In this document: piece by piece, positions 33,250-41,056 of the stretch
How the letters are laid out: each line of letters opens with the position of its first letter
How positions within the stretch are numbered: the stretch's first letter is position 1
Origin: an uncultured Lachnospiraceae bacterium
GTDB taxonomy: Bacteria > Bacillota > Clostridia > Lachnospirales > Lachnospiraceae
NCBI GenBank assembly: GCA_910585965.1
Contig: CAJUHH010000005.1
Location: 62,001-126,000 of the forward strand
Length of the DNA: 64,000 bases
Direction of reading: 5' to 3'
Program-made: the position numbers and the translations under genes
Notes under the pieces: model-generated
Seen by the model: the letters and a program-made list of their open reading frames with translations, nothing else
What the model was told of the DNA's origin: nothing
The model's database searches: none

Positions 33250-34324
33250 ACGCCTCGCTCCTTACCAGGTTCCGATCCCCCATCTGATTGAACACATTGA
33301 TCTTTTCCTTCTTCACTTTGAGAACTACGGACTGCCCTTCCTTCAGCTCTTCTTCCAGCGAAGATTCCTCGATGATCTCCACCGTCTCCCCGGCATCCGT
33401 CTCAATATAATAATGAGTATTCAGACCCAGGTACACAAACTCTTTCACCGTACCCCGGATCCCTTCGCCTTTCTCCTTGCCGATAATAAATTCCTCCGGC
33501 CGGATGGAGCAGAGGACTTCCTGATCCGCTGCCTTCTTAAGGATGTCTATCTGTTCCCGGTAGCCATCGGAAAATACCAGCTCGCCGCCCTCAATCCTTG
33601 CGGGAACCATATTGGTGCGTCCGATAAAGGTGGCTACGAATACATTCTTGGGCCTCTGGTAAATATCCTTGGGCTTTCCGATATGCTGAATGACACCGTC
33701 CTTCATAACGGCAATCCGGTCGCTGATAGCCATAGCCTCTTCCTGGTCATGGGTCACGTACACGGTGGTAATGCCCACGCTCTTCTGGGTATGGCGGATG
33801 ACTGTGCGCATCTCCATTCGAAGCTTGGCATCCAGATTGGATAAGGGTTCATCCATCAAAAGCACGTCAGGCGTAATCACAAGGGCCCTGGCCAAAGCGA
33901 TACGCTGCTGCTGCCCGCCGGACAGCTGGCTGGGCATTCGCTCTGCATACTCCATAATCTGCATCAGGTTTAAATATTTGTCTGTCTCAGTCTTTATTTT
34001 TTCTTTTTCAATTTTCCTGTTTTTCAATCCAAACGCAACATTATTCCTTACGGAAAGATTGGGAAATATGGCATAGTTTTGGAAAACCATGCCAATATTT
34101 CTCTTACTGGGATCCATGTCATTGATTCGGGTATCATTAAAATAGATGTCTCCCCCCTCAATGGAATTGAACCCTGCAATCATCCGCAGCAATGTTGTCT
34201 TTCCGCAGCCAGAAGGTCCCAGGAGGGTAAATAACTCTCCATCCTCTATCTCTGCGCTTAAATCAGGAATCACGGTGTTGTCGCCATATTTCTTTACCGC
34301 ATTTTTTATCAGAATTTTGCTCAT
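33236..34324 (-). CDS. ABC transporter ATP-binding protein, FbpC/PotA type
   Basis: This is the cytoplasmic ATPase of the importer, with 362 residues. Walker A GPSGCGKTT, Q-loop MVFQNYAIFPN, signature LSGGQQQR, Walker B VLLMDEP and the switch-region VTHDQEEA are all present. A TOBE-like C-terminal domain (about 245-360) follows. The ATG at 34324 has GGAGG five bases upstream; the GTG at 34336 overlaps that site and is rejected. It lies between the binding-protein and permease genes, the normal order for this importer class. Confidence 0.94.
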   Translation of the reverse strand: MSKILIKNAVKKYGDNTVIPDLSAEIEDGELFTLLGPSGCGKTTLLRMIAGFNSIEGGDIYFNDTRINDMDPSKRNIGMVFQNYAIFPNLSVRNNVAFGLKNRKIEKEKIKTETDKYLNLMQIMEYAERMPSQLSGGQQQRIALARALVITPDVLLMDEPLSNLDAKLRMEMRTVIRHTQKSVGITTVYVTHDQEEAMAISDRIAVMKDGVIQHIGKPKDIYQRPKNVFVATFIGRTNMVPARIEGGELVFSDGYREQIDILKKAADQEVLCSIRPEEFIIGKEKGEGIRGTVKEFVYLGLNTHYYIETDAGETVEIIEESSLEEELKEGQSVVLKVKKEKINVFNQMGDRNLVRSEAYEKQ

Positions 34325-34371
34325 ATTATCCTCCACAACCTTGCTGGCTTTCAGGATTTACCTGTTTTTTC

Positions 34372-35490
34372 TTATTTGCTCTGCAGATCTGTAAAGATCT
34401 CCGTATAGTGATCCACGATCTCCTGCTTATGGGTGCTTACGTAAGGAATGTCCTCCTCGATTACTGTGATTTCAGAAAAAGGAACCATGTAATCGCTGGT
34501 CTGCGCATCCTTCATAACCGGACGGTTGGTCAGGGTGCTGCCCCAGATATTCTGTACTTCTTCGCTCAGGATGAAGTCCATGAATAATTTCGCATTGTCC
34601 ATATTTCTGGCTCCCTTAATAATCGTTGCAGATGCGGGAAGATAAACCGTACCCTCTTCCATATAAACGATTTTTACAGGCGCTCCGTCCTTTACCAGCT
34701 GAGCGCAAGGATCTTCATAGGAAAGTCCTACTACGTACTCGCCGTCGGCAACTCCCTTGTAAACAGCGGAAGAACTCTCCAGGATCTTGCCATCCACGTT
34801 CTCAAACAGTTTTTCTACATATTCCCAAGCAGCCTCATCCTCGTAGCCGCCCATAGCCAGCAGCATATTGGTCAGATGTGCGAATGCGGAAGAAGAGTTG
34901 GCCGGGTCTGCGGTCGCAATCTTGCCCTTGAGTTCGGGATTCAGCAGATCCTCATAGCCGTTGATTTCAATGTCGCCGATAAGATCCGTATTTACGATCA
35001 GAACGCTGCCGTCCAGCACGTTGCTGGTGATAAAGCCGCACTCATTCTTATAAGCGTCTACTACGCTGTCGTTGTTGGCAGATACGTAGGGCTCCCAGAG
35101 TCCCTCATTGTCATACATCTGGGACCAGGATCCGCCGAAGAGAACATCTGCGTAAGGATCATTCTGCTCGGATTCAATTCTCTTTACCAGTTCGCCGGTA
35201 CCCGCCTGAATCACCTCGACTGTAATGCCGTATTTTTCCTCAAAAAGCGGGATGGTCGCATTGATCAGTCCTTCGGAGTTGGGGGAGTATACAACCAGCT
35301 CGCCGCCGGTCTGTTGTGTTTCAGAATTCTCAGCCTCGGAATTCTCAGCCTCAGATCCGCTATCCGCGCTTTCCGCAGGAGCTTCGGTTTCCGCAGGAGC
35401 CGCTGGCTCTTCGGCTTTTTGGCCGCAGCCTGCCAGTCCCATTACCATTGCAGCCGCCAATAACAGTGCCAAACTTTTCTTTTTCATCAT
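34372..35490 (-). CDS. Substrate-binding lipoprotein, FbpA/AfuA family
   Basis: This is the extracellular binding protein of the importer (372 residues). A lipobox, GLAGC with Cys22, follows the signal peptide. A Glu/Ala/Ser-rich linker with a short repeat (EAENS twice) precedes the binding domains, which begin at about GGELVVYSPNSEG. Segments such as ATADPANSSSAFAHLTNML and GLSYEDPCAQLVKDG fit the FutA/FbpA/AfuA fold. The Tyr-Tyr pair that holds iron in classic FbpA is not obvious near the C-terminus, which favours a non-iron ligand such as a sugar phosphate. AAGGAGG lies upstream of the start. The nearby two-component system probably controls it. Confidence 0.88.
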   Translation of the reverse strand: MMKKKSLALLLAAAMVMGLAGCGQKAEEPAAPAETEAPAESADSGSEAENSEAENSETQQTGGELVVYSPNSEGLINATIPLFEEKYGITVEVIQAGTGELVKRIESEQNDPYADVLFGGSWSQMYDNEGLWEPYVSANNDSVVDAYKNECGFITSNVLDGSVLIVNTDLIGDIEINGYEDLLNPELKGKIATADPANSSSAFAHLTNMLLAMGGYEDEAAWEYVEKLFENVDGKILESSSAVYKGVADGEYVVGLSYEDPCAQLVKDGAPVKIVYMEEGTVYLPASATIIKGARNMDNAKLFMDFILSEEVQNIWGSTLTNRPVMKDAQTSDYMVPFSEITVIEEDIPYVSTHKQEIVDHYTEIFTDLQSK

Positions 35491-35544
35491 AATTTCCTCC
35501 TTTTTTGTCTCACAGCCGCCCTTCTGAGCCGCTGATGAATTAAG

Positions 35545-35560
35545 ATGATAACATTATCAT
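35545..35560 (-). promoter_or_regulatory. 16-bp dyad upstream of the binding-protein gene, cre-like
   Basis: ATGATAACATTATCAT is a perfect dyad around a two-base centre. Its core TGATAACATTATCA fits the CcpA cre consensus at 12 of 14 positions. It lies about 55 bp before the start codon, where a CcpA or response-regulator site would be expected. No strong -35/-10 pair is visible. Confidence 0.45.
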
Positions 35561-35604
35561 AAAATTTTCTCTCCCCTTTTAATACCCAAATTCCCGAACA
35601 AACG

Positions 35605-35640
35605 GAAAAAATACCGAACAAATTTTGTCCGGTATTTTTC
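35605..35640 (-). terminator. Intrinsic terminator after the response regulator gene
   Basis: On the minus strand, AATACCGGACAAA can pair with TTTGTTCGGTATT (one mismatch), and a T-run follows. It lies directly after the response-regulator stop and separates the regulatory pair from the importer operon. Confidence 0.75.
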
Positions 35641-35641
35641 C

Positions 35642-36415
35642 TCATTTGTTTCTGCTGCCCTGGTATTCTTTGACAGAGCAGCCCATATATTTTTTGAACA
35701 CATAGTTAAAATATTTATACTCCCCGATTCCGCATTCCCAGCCCACCTCGGATAAGGGTACCTTTCCTTCCTTCAGAAGGCCCAGGGCTTTTTGCAGGCG
35801 GTAGCGGTTCAGGTACTCAATAACGGTAGTGCCTAAGGCTTTCTGAAATCTCCGGCTGATATACCGCTCCGAATAGTGCAGGTTCTGCTCCAGATCTGAA
35901 AGGGTAAGCTTATTTCGGTAATTCGCCCCTATATAGGCCAATACTTGTTCTGCCAGAGGATCCTGAATCTCCTTCTTCGGCTCCAGAAGGGAGACGCTCC
36001 CCGGCTCCGCCGCCGTCTCGTTTCGCCGGCGCAGATAATAGATATTCTGGGATTCCAGAACTGCCTGCTCCAGGGCTTCTTTCATCTCCTCGGTGTTAAG
36101 AGGCTTCAGCACATAGCTGGAGACCCCGTTGCGTATGGCTTCCCTGGCATACTCAAACTCCGAGTAGCCCGTGAGAATCACCGCCGCATAATCATACTGG
36201 AATTTCGTCTGTGCCAGCATGGTAAGCCCGTCCATCAGCGGCATATTGATATCCGTAATGACAATGTCCGGCCGCAGCTCTTCAATCAGCTGCTTTCCTT
36301 CCTCCCCGTTTCCCGCTTCCCCAATAACCCGGCATCCAAACTCTTCCCAGGGAATAGAATTGCGGATCCCTTTGCGTATAATCTCTTCATCTTCAACTAA
36401 AAGAACGTTGTACAT
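35642..36415 (-). CDS. Response regulator with AraC-type DNA-binding domain (YesN-like)
   Basis: This 257-residue regulator has a receiver domain (1-120) with VEDEE at the start, the phospho-acceptor Asp in VITDINMP, the conserved Thr/Ser in ILTGYSEF and Lys in VLKPL. The AraC-type double helix-turn-helix fills about 160-257, with SERYISRRFQKALG and the second motif IGEYKYFNYVFKKYMG. GGGAGG seven bases before the ATG at 36415 sets the start; a longer in-frame start at 36439 lies within the kinase gene. It directly follows its kinase gene and precedes the importer, which it probably activates. Confidence 0.94.
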   Translation of the reverse strand: MYNVLLVEDEEIIRKGIRNSIPWEEFGCRVIGEAGNGEEGKQLIEELRPDIVITDINMPLMDGLTMLAQTKFQYDYAAVILTGYSEFEYAREAIRNGVSSYVLKPLNTEEMKEALEQAVLESQNIYYLRRRNETAAEPGSVSLLEPKKEIQDPLAEQVLAYIGANYRNKLTLSDLEQNLHYSERYISRRFQKALGTTVIEYLNRYRLQKALGLLKEGKVPLSEVGWECGIGEYKYFNYVFKKYMGCSVKEYQGSRNK

Positions 36416-36417
36416 AC

Positions 36418-38106
36418 TCACCCTCCCGCTTTTATCCACAGACGGATGGTCACGGTAAATCCTGAATCTTCCAGGCTCTCAAGGCTTAAGCCGCTGTCAT
36501 GTCCGTATTCCAGAATAACCCTTCGGTTAATATTCTGGAGACCGTTGTGGATCGTATTGATTTCTCCCGAACGCAAAATTCCCATAAGAGTCTTTAAAGT
36601 TGACTTGGGCTGTCCCGGCCCATCGTCCTCTACCTGAAGAACCAGATAATCTCCCTCGACCCAGCCGCGGATAAAGACATGAATGGATGTCTTCTTGCGA
36701 AATCCATATTTCAGGCTGTTCTCAATCAAAGGCTGTAAAAGCAGTTTAGGAACGAGAACCCGATTGCAGGAGGGATTTATATCCACTTCGTACTGAAAAC
36801 GCTCCCCAAAACGGGTCTTCTGAATCACCAGATAATCCTCAATATACTCCATATCCTCCTGAAGGGAGGTTGTCTGTTTCGTATTATTGATGCTATAGCG
36901 CAGGATCCGGGTAAAGCGTCCGATGATTTCGTCCGCCTTTTGCGCATTCTGGACAATAAGAAAGCGGATATTGTCCAAGGTATTGTAGATAAAATGAGGA
37001 TTGATCTGAGCCTGGAGGTTTTGAATCTCCATGCGGTTGTTGATTTCCAGCAAATCCAGATTTTTCTGATTCAGCTCCTTGACGCTCTCCACCATCATAT
37101 TGATTTGACGGGCAATCTCTTCAATCTCGTCCCCGGTCTCTATCTGTATCACATGCTCCGTGTCCTTCTTGCGAATCAGCCGAATCTCTTCCACCAGCAT
37201 CCGCACGGACTGGGAAGTCTTCTCCGCCATTTTCTGGATCAAATGGAAAAAGAGAGCCATCCAGGCCAGCCCCAGTCCCAGAATAATGAACACGCCGATG
37301 AAGATATAGCTTCCGTTCTTGGGCTGGTAGATAAAAGAGTAAAGGTACACATCCTGCTGGGGAAGATATCTCCTTCCCGTAAGATAGCGGCTGTCGTTCA
37401 CCTGGCAGTAATGTTCCATTTTCTTGGGCTGGTACTTATTGACAGTATTGCCAAGAGTAAAGCTGTTGTTGGAACAGTAGATGATATCCCCGTTGCCGAC
37501 AGTCAAAATGATATCGTATTGGTATTTCTGAAACAGCTGATGCCAGTCCTCTTCCTTTAAGTAGGCCGCCACGCAGCCTAGATAGACGCCGTCCCGGTAA
37601 AGAGGATGAATGAGCACATATTCCGAAGTCTTCCCGGAAAAATAGTACACCGTCTGATACAGCTGTCCCCCCTGGGCTTTGGTGTTTACACCTGCAATCT
37701 GATTAAATTCCTGCCGGTGCAGATTCAAATCTTCTTTGGAAAAGCTGGAAAAGAAAATCTGCCCTTGGGAATTGGCCAAAATCAGATCGATTTCCACCAG
37801 GGCATCCACATTATATTTGGTAATTCGGTACTGAAGCCCGTTTCCCTTCTCCAGTCCCTGAATACAATCGCAAAAAGCTTCTTCGTTTTCTTCGTCCCAA
37901 AGGAAAGATGAGACGGAATCGCAGGCATCCAGGAATGTTCTCGTCACATTATCCAAGTGCCTATTCTGCCTTGTTTTCTGCTCCATCAGCATATTGCCGA
38001 AAATAGCCACGCAAAAGAACAGACATCCAATTCCTATGACTGCGATAATCTGTCTTGATGCAAGTTTTTCCAATTCTTTTTGAAATATACTTTTTTCTGT
38101 AGGCAT
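36418..38106 (-). CDS. Sensor histidine kinase, YesM/LytS type
   Basis: This 562-residue membrane kinase has a first helix at about 20-40, a large extracellular sensor (to about 265) with Cache-like segments (LILANSQGQIFFS, YLGCVAAYLKEEDW), a second helix at about 270-292 and a HAMP domain. The His_kinase domain carries the phospho-acceptor in QINPHFIYNTLDNIR. The ATPase N box is IENSLKYGF, and the G box is DDGPG. It may sense the importer substrate outside the cell, perhaps together with the binding protein, as in HptARS-like systems; this is inference. No strong ribosome binding site is seen. A well-formed promoter lies at 38159-38187. Confidence 0.93.
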   Translation of the reverse strand: MPTEKSIFQKELEKLASRQIIAVIGIGCLFFCVAIFGNMLMEQKTRQNRHLDNVTRTFLDACDSVSSFLWDEENEEAFCDCIQGLEKGNGLQYRITKYNVDALVEIDLILANSQGQIFFSSFSKEDLNLHRQEFNQIAGVNTKAQGGQLYQTVYYFSGKTSEYVLIHPLYRDGVYLGCVAAYLKEEDWHQLFQKYQYDIILTVGNGDIIYCSNNSFTLGNTVNKYQPKKMEHYCQVNDSRYLTGRRYLPQQDVYLYSFIYQPKNGSYIFIGVFIILGLGLAWMALFFHLIQKMAEKTSQSVRMLVEEIRLIRKKDTEHVIQIETGDEIEEIARQINMMVESVKELNQKNLDLLEINNRMEIQNLQAQINPHFIYNTLDNIRFLIVQNAQKADEIIGRFTRILRYSINNTKQTTSLQEDMEYIEDYLVIQKTRFGERFQYEVDINPSCNRVLVPKLLLQPLIENSLKYGFRKKTSIHVFIRGWVEGDYLVLQVEDDGPGQPKSTLKTLMGILRSGEINTIHNGLQNINRRVILEYGHDSGLSLESLEDSGFTVTIRLWIKAGG

Positions 38107-38158
38107 CTTGTTTCTTCATTTCTCCATTCGTCTGCGGTCGATTCGCAATTCCGTTTTT

Positions 38159-38187
38159 ATTATAGGGGATTTTCCCCCAAATATCAA
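38159..38187 (-). promoter_or_regulatory. Promoter of the two-component operon with a dyad in the spacer
   Basis: On the minus strand, TTGATA (38187-38182), a 17-base spacer and TATAAT (38164-38159) form a good sigma-A promoter. The spacer contains GGGGGAAAATCCCC, a dyad that a regulator could bind. Confidence 0.7.
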
Positions 38188-38285
38188 ATTTAGTTTTTAA
38201 CAGGTTTGTGTCAAGGGTTCATTGGCACTTTTCCTGTTTTTTTATGAACTTTCATTTGGTACCCCAACAGAACGGTGCATTTGCT

Positions 38286-38314
38286 TTGACTTTAAAAGGA
38301 TAAATGGATATACT
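38286..38314 (+). promoter_or_regulatory. Promoter of the EamA gene
   Basis: TTGACT (38286-38291), a 17-base spacer and TATACT (38309-38314) lie 22 bp before the start codon. It diverges from the two-component operon promoter. The gap 38107-38336 contains these two promoters. Confidence 0.85.
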
Positions 38315-38336
38315 GTAAGCAGGAGGGTGCATATCA

Positions 38337-38750
38337 ATGTGGGCTGTATTTGCATTATTATCTGCCGTTTTTGCGGCTCTTACATCAATTTTGGCAAAAG
38401 TGGGAATTGACGGCGTGAATTCCAATCTCGCTACAGCTATCAGAACGGTAGTCGTGGTCATCATGGCATGGGGGATGGTCTTTCTGACGCGCAGCGGAAA
38501 CGGGATTTCTGCGATAAGCCGCAAAAGCTGGGTATTCCTGATTCTTTCCGGATTGGCTACGGGGGCATCATGGCTGTGTTATTACAGGGCTTTGCAGATC
38601 GGGGAAGCATCGAAGGTGGTTCCGATCGATAAGTTGAGCGTTGTCATTACTTTAGTGCTTGCCTTTTTGTTTCTGCATGAGCAGTTTACAATAAAATCGG
38701 CGATTGGCTGTGTGCTGATCGGAGCCGGGACGCTTTTGATGGTGCTGTAA
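38337..38750 (+). CDS. Single-domain EamA (DMT superfamily) transporter
   Basis: This small membrane protein of 137 residues has five helices, one EamA repeat. Most DMT exporters have two repeats in one chain; this length is normal for the half-size group, which must pair. Family features are FAALTSILAKVGIDGVNSNLAT at the start and YRALQIGEASKVVPIDKLSVVI in the middle. The cargo is unknown. AGGAGGG about nine bases upstream sets the start, and it has its own promoter. It is a single-gene unit between the two-component system and the CAP-protein gene. Confidence 0.88.
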   Translation: MWAVFALLSAVFAALTSILAKVGIDGVNSNLATAIRTVVVVIMAWGMVFLTRSGNGISAISRKSWVFLILSGLATGASWLCYYRALQIGEASKVVPIDKLSVVITLVLAFLFLHEQFTIKSAIGCVLIGAGTLLMVL

Positions 38751-38826
38751 AATTCTTTTATTATTGGTATTAGGCATAACAAATATCCTGTGAAAATTAA
38801 TGTCCATAATTTTGAGCAAAAATAGA

Positions 38827-38855
38827 TTGTATAAAAAATATAATTGTGATAAAAT
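38827..38855 (+). promoter_or_regulatory. Promoter of the CAP-domain gene
   Basis: TTGTAT (38827-38832), a 17-base AT-rich spacer and TAAAAT (38850-38855) lie about 100 bp before the start. No terminator for the upstream EamA gene was seen in 38751-38953. Confidence 0.65.
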
Positions 38856-38953
38856 GAAAAAAATAAATATATATGCTGGGCGATTATAGGAACCTGAGCC
38901 TGTGGATGCAGATATTGGAGTTTTGTAGTCCGGCGGTGCCAAGGAGGAAAAGA

Positions 38954-40612
38954 ATGGTTAAATTGAAAAGATTAAAAAGTGTGGGTGCATGTCTTTTGGG
39001 GATCGCGCTCGCATTCAGTGCTGGCGGCATGAAAACTGCGGCGGCGGAAAATACGGTGAATGTCCAGGTGGATTTGGAGTTCGGTCAGGCAGAGGCGCGG
39101 ACCATTAAAGATATGGTGAATACGCTTCGTACCACGGATGCATGGCAGTATGACGAGAGCAACCATAGGGTAGAGGTGCCGGGGCTGGGGACGCTGGTTT
39201 ATGATGCCAAACTGGAGGAAGTCGCTATGCAGAGGGCGGCAGAGCTTGCGCTGTATTACAGTCATACGAGAGCAAACGGGGAAGGCTGTGACACCGCATT
39301 CCAGGATCTGGGTTATTCGGGATGGACATTTGGGGAAAACATTGCTGCGGGATATACAAGTGCAGCCGCTGTGTTTGAAGGCTGGTGCGAAGATACGGCT
39401 GAGGATAACTATTCCACCCAGGGTCATAGGAGAAATATGTTGGAAGGAAACTTTACGGCAATCGGTATGGGTCATGTAGTTTATAACGGAACTCATTACT
39501 GGGCGATGGAATTGGGGGTCAGCGATGCAGAAAGCAATACGGGCGTGGACGGCGCTAAGACAGTTCCAGTGGAAGTGAATTATTCCAATATTCAGGCGCT
39601 TTCCGTAGAAACGGCTACTTGTACGGCGGCGGTGGGGAGCGCAAGCGATCTGCCTGAAGTAAAAGCGACTATTGCGCAGTCCTCTTCCGTAGATTGGGTG
39701 AGTCCGGCTTCGTGTACAGTAATCAATCCGGAATGGGTAGTGGCAGATCCGTCGGTGGCAACAGTGGCAGACGGGAAAGTAACAGGACAGAAGGTCGGCA
39801 GTACCACGCTTACGGTGACAGCAGGCGGGGCAAATGTAACGGTAACGCTGGAAGTAACCGCAGATGGACAGGGCGGTGATGACGATAATAACGGTGACGA
39901 CAACAACGGCGGCGATGATAATAATAACGGCGATGACGACAACAGCGGTGATAATAATAACGGCGATAACAACAATGGCGACGACAATAATAGCGGCGAT
40001 AACAACAATGGCAACGACAATAACAACAATGGCGGTAATAATAATAGCGGAAGCGGCAATAGGGAAGAGGGGGGAAAGGGTTCTTCTTCTGGTTCATCGG
40101 CAAGTAAGGATGAACCCGTAGTTGTGAAAATTCCTACCACAAGCGTTGTAGGAGGAATTACAACGACAACGGAAGGCGTTTATTTTGCAAGCAGCGTGAA
40201 CGGCTCTATTATTGCCACAGGCACGGCGGATATTGTGAAAGGCTATGGATTGGCTGATCATGAGAAGCCTTATGCTAAATTTTATAATCTGGATCCGAAA
40301 AGGAGTAATTTGGCAAAAGCATCGATTGATGCGGCAGCAACAGAGCAGAAAGCGGTAGTTGGCCCTATGTTGAATATAGAGCTGGGGAAAATGAGCGGCG
40401 GCAAGTATACGCTCTTGGCTTCCAATGGACCAGCGGTGAGGATCGTGCTTGGTATTCCCAAGAGTTTTGTGCAGGGTGACAAGACATATGCTGTAGTATG
40501 CATACGTGAAGGCGGTGCATATACTGTATGCAAAGATCTTGACAATGTTTCGGATACCGTTACGTTTGAGACGACGGGCGGCGCAGGCGTTTATGCGATT
40601 ATAAAATATTAG
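38954..40612 (+). CDS. Secreted CAP (SCP/PR1)-domain protein with Big-like domain and Asp/Asn/Gly-rich linker
   Basis: This exported 552-residue protein has a signal peptide cleaved after about residue 31 (TAAA). The CAP domain covers about 50-190. H104 in YYSHTRANG, E129 in GENIAAGY, and QGHRRNML with H158 mark its usual cavity, which is intact. A Big_2-like Ig domain follows at about 210-303 (WVVADPSVATVADGKVTG). Then comes a low-complexity linker of Asp, Asn and Gly (about 305-365) and a beta-rich C-terminal domain with no recognised name. CAP proteins in spore-formers (YkwD type) are often wall-associated. AGGAGG six bases upstream sets the ATG at 38954. A strong terminator follows. Confidence 0.9.
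   Translation: MVKLKRLKSVGACLLGIALAFSAGGMKTAAAENTVNVQVDLEFGQAEARTIKDMVNTLRTTDAWQYDESNHRVEVPGLGTLVYDAKLEEVAMQRAAELALYYSHTRANGEGCDTAFQDLGYSGWTFGENIAAGYTSAAAVFEGWCEDTAEDNYSTQGHRRNMLEGNFTAIGMGHVVYNGTHYWAMELGVSDAESNTGVDGAKTVPVEVNYSNIQALSVETATCTAAVGSASDLPEVKATIAQSSSVDWVSPASCTVINPEWVVADPSVATVADGKVTGQKVGSTTLTVTAGGANVTVTLEVTADGQGGDDDNNGDDNNGGDDNNNGDDDNSGDNNNGDNNNGDDNNSGDNNNGNDNNNNGGNNNSGSGNREEGGKGSSSGSSASKDEPVVVKIPTTSVVGGITTTTEGVYFASSVNGSIIATGTADIVKGYGLADHEKPYAKFYNLDPKRSNLAKASIDAAATEQKAVVGPMLNIELGKMSGGKYTLLASNGPAVRIVLGIPKSFVQGDKTYAVVCIREGGAYTVCKDLDNVSDTVTFETTGGAGVYAIIKY
39866..40060 (+). repeat. Imperfect triplet-rich low-complexity tract coding Asp/Asn/Gly
   Basis: The tract is built of GAT/GAC, AAT/AAC and GGC/GGT codons in varying order and encodes a flexible linker in the CAP protein. 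Codons are mixed rather than identical, so selection on the peptide is more likely than recent slippage. Confidence 0.8.
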
Positions 40613-40666
40613 GTGCCGATCGGTATAGAAATCAGTTCTCTGAAATATCTAAATAGAAGAATGGGC

Positions 40667-40720
40667 AAGCCTGCATCCAAACATAATTTTGAAATAGCAT
40701 GTTTGGATGCAGGCTTTTCT
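40667..40720 (+). terminator. Strong intrinsic terminator
   Basis: A perfect 18-bp stem (40667-40684 with 40699-40716) encloses a 14-base loop and ends in a T-rich run. It ends the CAP-gene transcript and, with its A-rich left flank, could also work on the minus strand. Confidence 0.92.
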
Positions 40721-41056
40721 TTATATCTTTTTCGTGGCATTTTGATTAATTTGAGTTTCCCTATTTTTAAGCCCTCATGTCGTGCAATCTGCTATAATTA
40801 ATCATGTAAAAACACTCCTTTGTTTAAAAGTTTAAATTGAAAAGGGACGGAATACGTGATATATATTTAAGAAAAAGGACTTTCTTTGTATCATATTGAT
40901 CGGAAAGCTGACGCATGACTTTAGGCGTTAAGTTCAACGGATATGTCCTGTCTAGTATTGTCAAAACAGGTAAAATATTCCAAAGGGATGAAAGTCGGTT
41001 GGAATATTATGCGTCAGGTATTTGGAAATTTTGGAAGCATTTTAGGGGAGGATATT
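40721..41056. other. Intergenic stretch without a clear gene
   Basis: Composition shifts here from the mixed-GC genes to an AT-rich island. Only a GGGGAGG ribosome binding site for the downstream gene (41045-41051) is convincing. A TATAAT at 40793-40798 lacks a -35. Short open frames (for example 40613-40801) have no ribosome binding site and look accidental. Confidence 0.6.

Noticed and set aside
31549..33844. Plus-strand open frames of up to 287 codons opposite the ABC importer genes
   Set aside because: They are antisense to well-conserved permease and ATPase genes, have odd His/Gln/Arg-rich composition and lack start signals.
39866..40060. Possible CRISPR or minisatellite
   Set aside because: There is no constant repeat-spacer pattern; it is an in-frame low-complexity linker of a secreted protein.
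39592..40140. Minus-strand frame rich in Leu, Ser and Pro opposite the CAP protein gene
   Set aside because: It is the complement of the Asp/Asn/Gly repeat tract. The composition follows from the tract, not from a coding signal.
40613..40801. 62-codon open frame after the CAP protein gene
   Set aside because: It runs straight through the strong terminator hairpin at 40667-40720 and has no ribosome binding site.
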